Shown one piece after another: positions 1 through 9,296 of a stretch of DNA of 64,000 bases. The notes under the pieces were generated by a model. The model did not search any database. It saw only the letters and a program-made list of their open reading frames with translations, and was not told where the DNA came from. The stretch spans positions 1-64,000 of the forward strand of contig CAVTOX010000025.1 in the NCBI GenBank assembly GCA_963736425.1, given 5' to 3'. The number at the start of each line of letters is the position of its first letter. Position 1 is the stretch's first letter. The position numbers were made by a program, and so were the translations under genes. Origin of the DNA: Prado023 sp963736425 (GTDB lineage Bacteria > Actinomycetota > Actinomycetes > S36-B12 > CAIYMF01).

Positions 1-1122
1 TCAGCTGCGGGCGCGTTCGGCGATGACCACGCCGGCGAGGATCACCGCGCCGCCGAGCATCTGCGCGGGCGTCAGGACCTCGCCGAGCACGAACCACGCC
101 ACCAGCGAGGCGATGAACGGCTCGGTCATCCCGATGATGCTGGCCCCGGCCGCGCCGATGTGCCGGATCGCGGCGAGCACGAGCCAGAACGGGACGATCG
201 TGCCCAGGACGATCATCCAGATGGCCAGCGCCCAGAGCGGGACGGCGGTCGTGCCGGCGCCGAGGGGGGTCGCCGAGCCCTCTAGGGACGCCCAGGGGTA
301 GCGCCACCAGGGCAGCAGCACGGCCCAGAGCAGGGCCGCGAACCCGAAGCCCCACAGGGTCAGCGAGACCGGGTCGCGCTCACGGCCGCAGGTCTCGCCG
401 AGCAGGTAGTACAGCGCCAGCGCCACGGCCGCCCCGAACGCTGCCGCGACCCCGAGGGAGTTGAGCGTCAGGCCCAACCAGATCTGGGCGACCATCGCCA
501 GGCCGACCATCGCCAGGGCCAGGCCGAGCCAGACGGTGTTGCGCACCGGCCGGTGCCAGGCGTAGCGCACCCACAGCACGACCATGATCGGTGCGGTGAA
601 CTCGATCAGCAGGGCGATTCCGATGGGCATGCGCGTGATGGCCACGAAGTACAGCCACTGGGTCATGGCAACCCCGAGGATGCCGTACGCGGCGACCGGT
701 CCGAGCTCGTGGCGGTGCAACGGGAGGGAGCGCCGGTTGGTCAGGGCGACGAACACGAGCAGGATCAGGAACGCGAACGTGACGCGCAACTGGGAGACGC
801 GGGCGGCGTTGTCCACGGCCGTGAGCAGCACCTTGCTGACTGTGCCGTTGATGCCGAACAGCAGCGCGCCGGTCAGGTAGAGCGCGTAGCCGAGCGCGGG
901 CCGCTTGTGGAATCCTGCGGGCGGAGTGCCGGGGGCGGGGCCGGAAGCGTCGGCCTCCGTCTCGGGCACCGGCGGCGCGGGGATGCCCGAGAGCGCGTCC
1001 GGCGGTCCGGTGGTCAGGTTCGCGGGGATGCCTGCCTGTGTGCCTTGTGGGCCACCCGTGGGGTGCGCGGGGATTCCGGAGGGCGCGTCCGGCCGGCCAC
1101 TCGTGGAGTGATCGGGGGTCAC
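1..1122 (-). CDS. EamA/DMT-superfamily transporter
   Basis: This is a predicted inner-membrane exporter of small metabolites in the EamA (RhtA-like) branch of the drug/metabolite transporter superfamily; the substrate cannot be told. The 373-residue product has a Pro/Gly/Ala-rich soluble N-terminus of about 75 residues and then roughly ten hydrophobic segments forming two EamA repeats, each ending in the usual short loop (for example GVAMTQWLYFVAI and GMTEPFIASLVAWFVLGE). The GTG start overlaps the stop of the upstream hydrolase as GTGA, so the two are probably translationally coupled. The low-complexity N-terminus is unusual for the family, and the true start could lie further in. Confidence 0.85.
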   Translation of the reverse strand: MTPDHSTSGRPDAPSGIPAHPTGGPQGTQAGIPANLTTGPPDALSGIPAPPVPETEADASGPAPGTPPAGFHKRPALGYALYLTGALLFGINGTVSKVLLTAVDNAARVSQLRVTFAFLILLVFVALTNRRSLPLHRHELGPVAAYGILGVAMTQWLYFVAITRMPIGIALLIEFTAPIMVVLWVRYAWHRPVRNTVWLGLALAMVGLAMVAQIWLGLTLNSLGVAAAFGAAVALALYYLLGETCGRERDPVSLTLWGFGFAALLWAVLLPWWRYPWASLEGSATPLGAGTTAVPLWALAIWMIVLGTIVPFWLVLAAIRHIGAAGASIIGMTEPFIASLVAWFVLGEVLTPAQMLGGAVILAGVVIAERARS

Positions 1123-1928
1123 GTGGCCACCGAGTGGATCAGGTCGGCGATGAGGTCCACGGTCGGGTCAGGGGCGTCCCGGCGGACGTCGTGCCCGGCG
1201 GGCAGGCGGTGGACCGACCACCCGGGCAGGGATCGCAGGCTTGCCTCCGCCTCGGGTGCAACCAGGCCGCCGCGCTCAGGGAGCCCCGCGGCGACGACCA
1301 CCGGGGCCGGTGCGTGGCGCAGCATCCGCTCGGTGTCGGCGTGCACCCAGACGACCGGCTCGATGAAGGCTGCCCGATCCACGGACTGCTTGGCGCGTGC
1401 CCAGAGCTCGTACTCCTCGTCGTCCCAGGTCGGGTGGTCGGCGCGGGCAGCAGCCACGACGTCGGCCAGCGGGATCGACTGCAGATCGGCGAACCAGTCG
1501 CCGAACTCGCTCACGTCGGCCAGCGACGGGGGCTGGGCCTCAGTGCTGCTCTCCGGGGCCTGTCCCTCCTCGGGCAGTCCCTGCGTCAGGGGCGGGTCCT
1601 CGAGGAACGTGGCCACCACCAGGTCCGGCCGGTTGGTCGCCACCCCCAGGGCGACCATGGAGCCCATCGAGTGCCCCCCGACCACGATCGGGCCACCGGA
1701 GCGCGCGACCAGCTCCTCCGCCGCGGCGATCGCCTCGGCCAGCAGGTCGGGCCACGCGATGCTCTGACCCGGTTGGACGTGCCGACCGCCATGGGCGGGG
1801 GCATCGGGGGTGGCGACGAGGAGGTCGGCCAGTCCCGGGCGCGAGTGCAGCCGTCGCACGAACGGGCGCCAGCATGCACCGTCGTCGCCGACCCCGTGCA
1901 TGAGCAGCAGTGCGGGCAGGGCAGTCAT
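1119..1928 (-). CDS. alpha/beta-fold hydrolase
   Basis: This is a cytoplasmic serine hydrolase of the alpha/beta fold; the substrate is unknown. The 269-residue protein opens with a beta-strand and an oxyanion-type HG motif (LLLMHGVGDD). The nucleophile elbow is GHSMG at about residue 95, and a late GHD near the C-terminus is the likely catalytic histidine. The ATG at 1928 was chosen because a GAGGAG ribosome-binding site lies six bases upstream; a longer in-frame form up to 2018 has no such signal. Its stop overlaps the start of the EamA transporter by four bases, so hydrolase and exporter form a two-gene operon. Specificity cannot be predicted. Confidence 0.85.
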   Translation of the reverse strand: MTALPALLLMHGVGDDGACWRPFVRRLHSRPGLADLLVATPDAPAHGGRHVQPGQSIAWPDLLAEAIAAAEELVARSGGPIVVGGHSMGSMVALGVATNRPDLVVATFLEDPPLTQGLPEEGQAPESSTEAQPPSLADVSEFGDWFADLQSIPLADVVAAARADHPTWDDEEYELWARAKQSVDRAAFIEPVVWVHADTERMLRHAPAPVVVAAGLPERGGLVAPEAEASLRSLPGWSVHRLPAGHDVRRDAPDPTVDLIADLIHSVAT

Positions 1929-2159
1929 GCGCAGCTCCTCGGTTCGTGACGCGGGGATGAGCCTATCCGCGTCCTGCCAGCGTCCGGCCCGGCCACCGCC
2001 AGCAGGGTGGGTCCTCATCGATTGCTCGATGGGGGGTCTGCGGATCGCCGATGGCGTCGCTCAATCCAGTCCCGGCCTCCCGATGCGAGCAGCTTGGAGG
2101 TTCGTTGCTCCTCTTGGGGCAGGAGCGCACCAGATTCGCCCGGGTCCTACGCTGTGCCG

Positions 2160-3041
2160 ATGAACCCGGTCCGCGCCACGCGGTACGTGACCCCCCTGCG
2201 CGAGGGGGGCTCCCTGCCCGGCCTCATGGAGGCCGACGACCTGGGGATGTACGTGGTCAAGTTCCACGGCGCCGGACAGGGACCGCGGGCGCTCGTCGCC
2301 GAGGTCATCTGCGCCGAGATCGCGGGGGCGATCGGCTTGCGGGTCCCGCGGTGGGTGCCGGTCCTCGTGCCCGAGGAGCTGGCGCCGGCCGAGCCGGACG
2401 AGGAGGTCCAGCACCTCCTGAAGCTGTCGGTCGGCTTGAACCTCGGAGTCGACTTCCTGCCCGGCGCCTTGGACGTGGGGCCCATGCCGTCCGTAGATGC
2501 TGGACTCGCGGGGCGGATCGTGTGGCTCGATGCGCTGATCGCCAACGCCGACCGGTCGTGGCGCAACCCGAACATGCTCGTGTGGCACCGCGCGCTGCAA
2601 CTGATCGACCACGGGGCGGCGCTCACGTTCCACCACGCGTGGGTGCCGGGCCGGGCAGACCAGGTGCAGCGGTTCGCCACCCGGGCCTACGACGTGGCCG
2701 ACCACGCGCTCCTCGAGAACGCCCCCGACGTCGCTGGGGCCGATGCGGACCTCTCCGGCGTGGACTGGGCGTCCGTGGTCGGCGACGCGGTGGATGCCGT
2801 TCCCGACGAGTGGCTCGTCGCAGACAGCGCGGCCTGGGGCGGCACCAAGGAGGTCCGGGCCGCCTACCGGGAGTTCATCAGGGCCCGCCTCGACGCGCGG
2901 GCCTCGTGGGTCCCGCAGCTCGTGGAGGCCGTTGAGTCGGGGCCGGTGCGCGATGCGCTCGGGCACCGGATCTCGGCCCGGCGCAGCGCCGGTCCGCCGG
3001 AGTGGATCCCCGAGCTGACGATCGGCCAGGGGGAGTCATGA
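2160..3041 (+). CDS. HipA-like kinase family protein
   Basis: The 293-residue protein resembles the HipA-like kinase family, single-domain relatives of the HipA toxin kinase. Visible kinase features are a nucleotide-binding lysine in MYVVKFHGAG, the catalytic-loop-like segment ALIANADRSWRNPN, and LIDHGAAL, which takes the place of the metal-binding DFG. No HipB-type DNA-binding partner is adjacent. The next gene, a DUF3037 protein, overlaps by ATGA; this kinase/DUF3037 pairing recurs in many bacteria and its role is unknown. The ATG at 2160 removes an upstream in-frame stretch of low-complexity sequence. Whether it phosphorylates a tRNA synthetase, as HipA does, is not known. Confidence 0.8.
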   Translation: MNPVRATRYVTPLREGGSLPGLMEADDLGMYVVKFHGAGQGPRALVAEVICAEIAGAIGLRVPRWVPVLVPEELAPAEPDEEVQHLLKLSVGLNLGVDFLPGALDVGPMPSVDAGLAGRIVWLDALIANADRSWRNPNMLVWHRALQLIDHGAALTFHHAWVPGRADQVQRFATRAYDVADHALLENAPDVAGADADLSGVDWASVVGDAVDAVPDEWLVADSAAWGGTKEVRAAYREFIRARLDARASWVPQLVEAVESGPVRDALGHRISARRSAGPPEWIPELTIGQGES

Positions 3042-3418
3042 GCGCGATGCCGTTCGAGTACGCCGTCATGCGGATCGTGCCCCGGGTCGACCGGGGGGAG
3101 TACGTGAACGGCGCGGTGCTGCTCTACTGCCAGCAGGCCGAGTACCTCGGGATGCGGATCCGCGGGGACCTCAGCTGCGTGACGGCGCTGTGGTCCAAGG
3201 CCGACGTCGTGGCGATCGCCGATGCGCTGGCCGCGGCGAACGCGGTGGCCGAGGGCAGCCGCACCGCCGGGGAGGCGGGTCTGGCCGACCCGGGGCGGCG
3301 GTTCCGGTGGCTGACCGCACCACGCAGCGTGGTGATCCAGCCCGGACCGGTGCACACCGGCGTGACCGAGGACCCGGACGCCGAGCTGGACTGGATCGCC
3401 GAGGGGATGCTGGACTGA
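3038..3418 (+). CDS. DUF3037 domain protein
   Basis: This is a small soluble protein of 126 residues that matches the DUF3037 family: FEYAVMRIVPRVDRGEYVNGAVLLYC at the N-terminus and the conserved RFRWLTAPRS segment in the middle. The function is unknown. It is translationally coupled to the HipA-like kinase through an ATGA overlap, the usual genomic partner of the family, so it probably acts as that protein's accessory or target-recognition subunit (inference). The acidic C-terminus ends inside the hairpin that terminates the operon. Confidence 0.8.
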   Translation: MSAMPFEYAVMRIVPRVDRGEYVNGAVLLYCQQAEYLGMRIRGDLSCVTALWSKADVVAIADALAAANAVAEGSRTAGEAGLADPGRRFRWLTAPRSVVIQPGPVHTGVTEDPDAELDWIAEGMLD

Positions 3419-3447
3419 CTGTCGCCGACGCCGGCGCGACAGGTCAG
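3415..3447. terminator. bidirectional hairpin terminator
   Basis: An inverted repeat lies exactly between two convergent genes and includes both stop codons. The arms are CTGAC-TGTCGC and GCGACA-G-GTCAG, with a ten-base GC-rich loop and a single bulge. It likely terminates both the DUF3037 and SDR transcripts. Confidence 0.6.
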
Positions 3448-4196
3448 AAGAACTTGCGGATGACCCCCAACGGTGCGTAGCGAACCACCGTTCCCAGCGG
3501 CCACCACGGCCAGGTGGGGACCCGTGCGTCGGCCTTCTCATGCTCGATGGCGTCCACCAGTGCGCGGACGCCGGTCTCGGTGTCGACCATGAACATCGCG
3601 TTCTCGACGTACTCGTTCATCTCCGATCGGATGTAGCCGGGGTAGAGGGTCGAGATCCTGATGTCCAGGTCGGCGGTTGCCTGCATCTCGCTGCGCAGCC
3701 CTTCGGCCAGATTCGCCACCCCTGCCTTCGTGGCCGCGTACACGGCCATCGACTTCGGCATCCCGCGCAGGGCCGACACCGACGAGATGAACACCAGGTG
3801 GCCGCGCTTCTGGGCGCGGAAGACCTCCATCGCGGCCTCGGCCTGGCAGAGCGCGGCGACGAAGTTGGTCATGGCGGTCTGCCGGTTGGCGTAGTACTTG
3901 CCCGTCCCGATCCTGGCGCCCTTGCCCAGGCCCGCGTTGATGATGACCCGGTCGAGGGTGCCGAAGTCTGCGGCGAACCCGCGGAACACCTCGAACACGG
4001 CGTCGTCGTCAGTGACGTCCAGGGCGCGGATCTCGATGCGGCGGCCGGGGTTCGCCGCGTGGATCTCGGCGCGCAGCTCCTCGAGGCGCTCCATCCGTCG
4101 GGCGGCCAGGGCCAGGTCGTAGCCGAGGGCGCCGAACTGGCGAGCCATCTCGGCGCCGAGGCCCGAGCTGGCACCGGTGATCAGGATGGTGGGCAT
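3444..4196 (-). CDS. SDR family oxidoreductase
   Basis: This is a classical short-chain dehydrogenase/reductase of 250 residues that uses NAD(P) in the cytoplasm. The cofactor loop TGASSGLG is at the N-terminus, NAG follows at about residue 89, and the active site is a Ser (ISSVSALRG) with YAATKAG. The C-terminal VRYAPLGVIRKFF tail is hydrophobic and could touch the membrane. The start at 4196 has a GGAAGGA site upstream. The substrate is unknown. The family includes dehydrogenases of lipids and steroids, and the basic hydrophobic tail would fit a lipid substrate (inference). Confidence 0.85.
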   Translation of the reverse strand: MPTILITGASSGLGAEMARQFGALGYDLALAARRMERLEELRAEIHAANPGRRIEIRALDVTDDDAVFEVFRGFAADFGTLDRVIINAGLGKGARIGTGKYYANRQTAMTNFVAALCQAEAAMEVFRAQKRGHLVFISSVSALRGMPKSMAVYAATKAGVANLAEGLRSEMQATADLDIRISTLYPGYIRSEMNEYVENAMFMVDTETGVRALVDAIEHEKADARVPTWPWWPLGTVVRYAPLGVIRKFF

Positions 4197-4231
4197 GGTG
4201 TCCTTCCGTTGCGGCTGGGAATCAGGAGCCG

Positions 4232-5056
4232 TCAGGCGTTGGCGTGGTCGTCCTGGTCGTGGCTGATCTCCCGGGGATGGCGTTCCTTGGGGACCAGGCC
4301 GTCGCCGCTGGACACCCGTCGGATGCGTCGGCCGATCCAGGGCACGAGGTGGACGCGAACCCAGTCGACGTCGCCGGCGAGGTCCTCGCGGCGTGACCGC
4401 GGCGGCGCCGGAGGGAGCGGCTCGGTCCACCAGCCGACTGGTCCGCCGAGGACCTGCGGGTCGGTGATCCCCAGCGCGTCGAGGACTGCTGCCGCGACGC
4501 GGGAGTGGCCCAACTCATTGAGGTGCAGCCGGTCGGAGGCCCAGAAGCGGCGGTCGGTCAGGGCGTGGATCTCCTCGAGGTCGACCAGCGTCGCGCCGTG
4601 CCGGGCGGCGACGTCGCGCACGTTGTCGTTGAAGGCATGGAACGCCCGCTCCAGGCGGTCGGCGAAGCGTCCGGAGCCGCCGGCCCGGGCCAGCGAGGTG
4701 AACAGCACCACCCGGGCGCCGGTGGCGGTGAGCTGCTCGACGGCGGAGTCGTAGCGGGCGTACAGGTCGGGCAGGTCGGTTCCCGGGCGCAGGACGTCGT
4801 TGGCTCCGGCATGGAACGTGAGGATGTCCGGACCCAGGGTCAGGGCGGGGCCGAACTGCTCGGCGACGACCTGGTCGAGCAGCTTGCCGCGGATCGCGAG
4901 GTTGGCGTACGTGACGGGGTAGTGAGCGACCCCGGACCGATCGGCGGCCAGGCCCGTGGCGACGCGGTCGGACCATCCGCGGTGGCGGCCGTCGGGACGC
5001 AGGTCATCGGACATGCCCTCCGTGAAGGAGTCCCCGAGGCAGATGAGACGAGTCAC
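4232..5056 (-). CDS. SGNH/GDSL hydrolase
   Basis: This is an esterase or lipase of the SGNH superfamily, 274 residues with no signal peptide, so probably intracellular. Block I is LGDSFTEGM with the nucleophilic serine, block III is GANDVL, and block V is SDRLHLNELGH with the Asp-x-x-His pair. The basic C-terminal third (RSRREDLAG to the end) is outside the catalytic fold. The GTG at 5056 gives the typical short N-terminus before block I; another GTG lies two codons upstream, and neither has a clear ribosome-binding site. It lies 35 bases upstream of the SDR gene on the same strand and may be co-transcribed with it. Confidence 0.85.
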   Translation of the reverse strand: MTRLICLGDSFTEGMSDDLRPDGRHRGWSDRVATGLAADRSGVAHYPVTYANLAIRGKLLDQVVAEQFGPALTLGPDILTFHAGANDVLRPGTDLPDLYARYDSAVEQLTATGARVVLFTSLARAGGSGRFADRLERAFHAFNDNVRDVAARHGATLVDLEEIHALTDRRFWASDRLHLNELGHSRVAAAVLDALGITDPQVLGGPVGWWTEPLPPAPPRSRREDLAGDVDWVRVHLVPWIGRRIRRVSSGDGLVPKERHPREISHDQDDHANA

Positions 5057-5188
5057 GGCCACACGGTAACGCGGGAGCGAGCGCCCGACGAATGCGGGTT
5101 GTCCGGCCCCTGGGGAGTTCTCCGCCCGGCAACGCACGCACCGGGACCCCTACGATCACAGCCCCACACGGATGGGCCGGAGGTCGTC

Positions 5189-5989
5189 ATGACGATGAGG
5201 AAGCCGCTCAAGGGCAAGGTCGCGCTGGTCATGGGCGTGGCCAGCGAGGAGTCGATCGCGTGGGCGATCGCGCAGGAGCTGACCCACCAGGGTGCCCGGG
5301 TGATCCTCGGATACCAGTTCCGGTTCCACAGCCGCATCATGCAGCTGGCCCCGACGCTGCCCCACCTCATCGCCTACGAGCGCTGCGACATGCTCAAGGA
5401 CGACGAGGTGAAGGCATTCTTCGCCAAGATCCACGTCCCCATCGACATCGTCGTCCACGCCATCGCATTCGCCCCCGCACGTTCCTTCGAGCATCGGGTC
5501 GTGCAGACCAAGGACGAGGACTTCACCACGGCCATGCTCACCAGCGCCCACTCGCTGGCGAAGCTCATGAATGCGTCCCGCAAGCACATGCCCCATGGCG
5601 GATCGGTCATCGCCCTGAGCTATCTCGGCGGAGTCCGGGTGGCTGCCAACTACAAGGTGATGGGCGTGGCCAAGGCCGCGCTCGAGGCCTACGTCCGCGA
5701 GCTGGCCGTGGACCTCGGGCCCAAGGGGATCCGGGTGAACGCGATCTCGGCTGGTCCGATCCGAACTCTGGCTGCCTCGGGAATCCCGGACATGGAGCGG
5801 CTGCTGGCGTACAACCGTGAGGTCTCGCCGATGCGCGACAACGTGACCCAGGGCGACGTCGGGCACCTGGCGGCATTCCTGGCCTCCGATGGGGCGCGGA
5901 TGATCACCGGTCAGACGATCTATGTCGACGGCGGGTACTCGATCATCGGCGTCCCGGACACGAGCAGGGCGCTGGCGGCTCACGGCTGA
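5189..5989 (+). CDS. fabI: enoyl-ACP reductase (NADH), FabI type
   Basis: This is the enoyl-[acyl-carrier-protein] reductase that completes each cycle of type II fatty-acid elongation. The 266-residue protein has the divergent FabI cofactor loop (GVASEESIAWAIA) and the Tyr-x6-Lys active site in NYKVMGVAKAALEAY. The C-terminal GQTIYVDGGYSIIG is typical. The ATG at 5189 follows GGAGG. It stands alone between a divergent SGNH hydrolase and a tRNA gene, with no fab operon around it. It could instead be an SDR paralogue with another substrate, but the length and both signature motifs fit FabI. Confidence 0.88.
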   Translation: MTMRKPLKGKVALVMGVASEESIAWAIAQELTHQGARVILGYQFRFHSRIMQLAPTLPHLIAYERCDMLKDDEVKAFFAKIHVPIDIVVHAIAFAPARSFEHRVVQTKDEDFTTAMLTSAHSLAKLMNASRKHMPHGGSVIALSYLGGVRVAANYKVMGVAKAALEAYVRELAVDLGPKGIRVNAISAGPIRTLAASGIPDMERLLAYNREVSPMRDNVTQGDVGHLAAFLASDGARMITGQTIYVDGGYSIIGVPDTSRALAAHG

Positions 5990-6078
5990 GGGCCGAGCCC
6001 GCCGGGGAGGTCCTGCGCCCACCGGCAATCGCGCGATTTGGTGGGTTCGGCGGGCCTCACGTACACTTGAGGAACCGA

Positions 6079-6152
6079 CGCGGGGTGGAGCAGCTCGGTA
6101 GCTCGCTGGGCTCATAACCCAGAGGTCGCAGGTTCAAATCCTGCCCCCGCTA
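6079..6152 (+). tRNA. initiator tRNA-fMet (CAT)
   Basis: This is a complete 74-base cloverleaf with a CAT anticodon in CTGGGCTCATAACCCAG. Two hallmarks mark it as the initiator: three consecutive G-C pairs in the anticodon stem, and a mismatched first acceptor pair (C1 against U72). The T arm is GCAGG-TTCAAAT-CCTGC. The 3' CCA is not encoded. Confidence 0.97.
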
Positions 6153-6647
6153 CTAGGCACCTTCTCAGGAGGGTGCACAAGTTGGGCTGGGACTGGCGAT
6201 TTTCGCCGGTTCCGGCCCTTTCTTGTTCTTGTGGGGTGCGCGGTGCATGGTGAAGCGCCGCTGCGATGGTCTGCGGCGGGGCTCTCGGGATGTTCGGGGG
6301 TGTTCGGGGGCGGTTTCAGCTGTTTTCGGGCAGGGGTGGTTGTCCTCCGTGCTGGTTGCGGGTGACTTGCTTCGGGTGGGGGCTCATGATGCTGCCCCTG
6401 AAGCGGGTCTGTCATCGACCAAGGTGGCGCGATATGGAGTTCAACTCCCTCGCTGGGGCCGGAATGTCCATGCGGTGGGCGATCCCGATATCCGGTCTGA
6501 CTCCGGAGCCCAGCTAGGTGTCCAGTTGCGGTCGGTGGCGGCGGTGCCGGCCAAGGTGAGGATGCTCACCGTGACTGTCATCGCCAGTTCCTCCTTGACA
6601 TTCCCGGGGTGTGGGTAGGCCCGGGGAACGCTGCTGACCGGCGTTCC
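6153..6647. other. intergenic region, no supported gene
   Basis: The stretch between the tRNA and the convergent kinase gene has no reading frame with recognisable protein features. It contains copy 1 of the dispersed repeat described below. The rest is G-rich sequence without a clear signal. Confidence 0.6.
6427..6487 (+). repeat. dispersed repeat, copy 1
   Basis: The core runs from GCGCGATATGGAGTTCA to GGTGGGCGATCCCG. The arms GTTCAAC and GGTGGGC can pair over six of seven positions with two G-U pairs. The downstream tail is poorly conserved in this copy, although a CCAGTT appears near 6521. Confidence 0.75.
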
Positions 6648-9296
6648 CTAGCCGCCGTAGTCGTCGGTGATCACCTGCGTGCAGTCGCCCACGTCCGCGA
6701 TCGGCCCGACGACCTCCGGGCCCTGGAGGGCTGCCTGCGCGCGGTCGCGGCCCAGGTTCCAGGCCAGCGCGTCGTCCCGGAGTGGGGCGTAGTCCCGCAG
6801 CCCGAACATGCAGCGTGTGACCTCGGTCGGTAGCCGGTCGATCAGGGTGGGTGTCGCGTCGGCGCTCAGCGTGGACAGGTACAGCGTGTCCAGGGTCTGC
6901 CCTGCTTCGAATCGTTCGATGTTCCGCTGCGAGACCCAGGCGTCGGGGTTCATCGCGGCGAAGGCCAGGGTGAAGACCGCCGCGGAGATGAGGATGGCGC
7001 GTGCCAGCCACTGGCCCGACAGCCGGATGCCTGCGACGAGAAGCAGGACGACGACCAGCCCCAGCCAGAGTTCGAAGCCGTCGACGAACAGGCGCAGCAC
7101 TGTGTAGCCGTAGGCCTGCTGGTACAGCGCCATCCGGTACAGGGCGCTGGCGACGACGGCGAGCGTGAGCAGGCACAGGATGCCCAGGAGCGCGCGCAGC
7201 AGGATTCGGTCGCCCCGGGTTGTGCGGGCGGCCACCCGCGTCGTGAGCGCGACGACGACCAGGGTGAGGAACGTGGCAGTGGTGAGCTGGGCGAATCCCT
7301 GGTGCACGTACTCGGCGTAGGTGAGCCCGGTCGTGCGCCGCAGGTACTCATGCCCTCCCCACATGGCCGCGCCCTGGGCGATGAGGAACCCGGCCATGAC
7401 GGCCACCACCAGGCCGACCGGGACCGCCCACTCCCACACGTGGGCCGGGTGCCGGCGTCGGGGCAGCGACATGTGCGCGACCTCAGGTGGGTTGAGGGCC
7501 AGGTATGCGCCGGTGAGCACGATCCCGGAGATAAGGACGAGCACGAACGTCCGCAGCACGATGGTGTCCCAGCCGAGGTCCGGGATGACTGCCTCGGCCC
7601 AGGTGCCGAAGACGGCGTCCCCGGACGCGAACAGCCCGCCGAACAGGGCCAGGGCTACCAGGGACAGGCCAGCGGTGCGCAGCGCCGGCCAGAGGACCGG
7701 GACCCGGCTTGTGGTGCTGATCGTGCGACCGAGCAGCGGCAGGCCGCGCAGCGCCGACAGCGGCCAGGAGACGACACTGGCCGGAATCGAGATCAGGGTG
7801 CGCCCCAGGGTCATCCCAACAGCAGCGACCACCACCCCGACGAGGACAGACAGCGCGACCACCCCGCCTGCGTCGCGCAGCATCGTCGTCGAGGCCAAGA
7901 GCGCCGCGAGCAGGGCGCACGCGACCGTCCACGGGTGGTCCCGGTACCGGGCAACCCCCCACATCAGGGCCCCGGCGGTGAGCAGGGTGAGTCCCACCGC
8001 GAGCCCGACGTTGCGATCAGGCCACGTGAGCGCCGCCCACCCGCCGACGGCCAGCGCCCCGAGCACAGCCAAGGGCTGCGCTGTGAGCGCCCGCTCGGGC
8101 CAGAGCCCGTCCAGTGGGTCCGTTCCGCCACCGCCGGGAACCGGCCCGACCCCCGCGCCTCGTGTCCCCCCGGGGAATCCGGCGCCTGGTACGGGAGGTC
8201 CGCCCGGGGCGGTTCTCGGACCGGAAGTGGGGGAGGGGGTCATCTGAGTGAACATGGCAGCCTCCGTCGCAGGACGGGTGTGCGGTTCGGGATCGGTGCG
8301 CACGGGCAGACTCGCCCGCAGCAGCGCACCCGTCTCCGCGCGGTCGTTCGGCAGCGCGGTGATCGTTCCCCCGTGCAACTGGCACACCCATCGCGCGATC
8401 GCCAGCCCGAGACCCGTACCGCCGGCCGCGTCCCCGCCGGCGCCGAACCGTTCGAAGACCCGCTCAGCGTCCTCGCCGGGGATGCCCGGACCTTCGTCGC
8501 AGACCTCGAGCCACCAGACGGATGCATCGATCACGCGGGCGCTGACCCGCACCTCGCCCCCGGGCGGGCTGTGCCGGATCGCGTTGTCCACGAGGTTCAC
8601 CACGAGTTGTGTGAGCCGGGCCGGGTCGGCCTGCACGACGAGGTCCGCGGGCTGCGTCTCGCACCGCACCTGGACGCCGCGGGGGTCGATCCGGGCCTCC
8701 GATGCAGCCGCCTGCAGCAGGTCGGCGATGCGCACCTCAGTGACGGACAGGGGGGCCACCCCGGCGTCGAGGCGGGCGAGGTCGAGGAGGTCGGCGACCA
8801 GCGCTCCGAGCCGCTCGGACTGCCGCAGCGCCCCTCTCAGCGCCTCGTCGCCCGGGCTCACGACCCCGTCGACGAGGTTCTCCAGGAGAGCGCGTTGGGC
8901 GGCCAGCGGCGTGCGCAGCTCGTGGGACACGGTTGCCACGAGCCGGCGCCGTTCCTGGTCGGCGGCGGCGAGGTCTGCGGCCATCGCGTTGAAGGCCACG
9001 GCGAGCTGCCCGACCTCGTCGGAGCTGGATGCCGTGACGCGCTGGCTGTAGTCGCCGCCGGCCATCATCTGCGCGGCGCGGGTCATCTCCCGCAGCGGCG
9101 AGGTCATCCCGCGTGCCAACCACTGGGTGACCGCCAGAGCAGCGGCGACGGTCACCGGCACGCTGGTCCACCACGGCACCTGCGCGGCGTCGCCGACCGC
9201 CGCCACGAGCACCGCGACCACCACGCTGACCCCGACGAGCAGGCCCAGCTTGGCCTTGATCGAGGTCAGAGCATCCAGCGGGCGCGCCGGGCTCAC
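6648..9296 (-). CDS. histidine kinase fused to DUF4173 membrane region
   Basis: This is a single 882-residue reading frame. Residues 1-55 hold two transmembrane segments and lead into a HAMP linker. The dimerisation/phosphoacceptor box is VSHELRTPLAA (about residue 120). The ATPase has an N box (NLVDNAIRHSP), G1 (DEGPGI) and G2 (GTGLGLAIA). After a Pro/Gly-rich linker starting near codon 348, a second half of about 500 residues carries around ten hydrophobic segments and ends in the soluble tail typical of DUF4173 (DUF4153-like) proteins, NPDAWVSQRNIERF followed by LSADATP. The GTG start overlaps the response-regulator stop as GTGA. The fusion is odd. A separate second gene starting at the ATG at 8255 is possible, but no stop codon separates the halves. 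Confidence 0.82.
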   Translation of the reverse strand: MSPARPLDALTSIKAKLGLLVGVSVVVAVLVAAVGDAAQVPWWTSVPVTVAAALAVTQWLARGMTSPLREMTRAAQMMAGGDYSQRVTASSSDEVGQLAVAFNAMAADLAAADQERRRLVATVSHELRTPLAAQRALLENLVDGVVSPGDEALRGALRQSERLGALVADLLDLARLDAGVAPLSVTEVRIADLLQAAASEARIDPRGVQVRCETQPADLVVQADPARLTQLVVNLVDNAIRHSPPGGEVRVSARVIDASVWWLEVCDEGPGIPGEDAERVFERFGAGGDAAGGTGLGLAIARWVCQLHGGTITALPNDRAETGALLRASLPVRTDPEPHTRPATEAAMFTQMTPSPTSGPRTAPGGPPVPGAGFPGGTRGAGVGPVPGGGGTDPLDGLWPERALTAQPLAVLGALAVGGWAALTWPDRNVGLAVGLTLLTAGALMWGVARYRDHPWTVACALLAALLASTTMLRDAGGVVALSVLVGVVVAAVGMTLGRTLISIPASVVSWPLSALRGLPLLGRTISTTSRVPVLWPALRTAGLSLVALALFGGLFASGDAVFGTWAEAVIPDLGWDTIVLRTFVLVLISGIVLTGAYLALNPPEVAHMSLPRRRHPAHVWEWAVPVGLVVAVMAGFLIAQGAAMWGGHEYLRRTTGLTYAEYVHQGFAQLTTATFLTLVVVALTTRVAARTTRGDRILLRALLGILCLLTLAVVASALYRMALYQQAYGYTVLRLFVDGFELWLGLVVVLLLVAGIRLSGQWLARAILISAAVFTLAFAAMNPDAWVSQRNIERFEAGQTLDTLYLSTLSADATPTLIDRLPTEVTRCMFGLRDYAPLRDDALAWNLGRDRAQAALQGPEVVGPIADVGDCTQVITDDYGG

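Noticed and set aside
2061..2966. A minus-strand 301-codon frame opposite the HipA-like kinase
   Set aside because: It is a shadow of a gene with clear kinase motifs and a coupled neighbour.
4505..5188. Upstream extension of the fabI frame
   Set aside because: The extra 228 residues are complementary to the SGNH hydrolase; the ATG at 5189 with GGAGG gives the normal FabI start.
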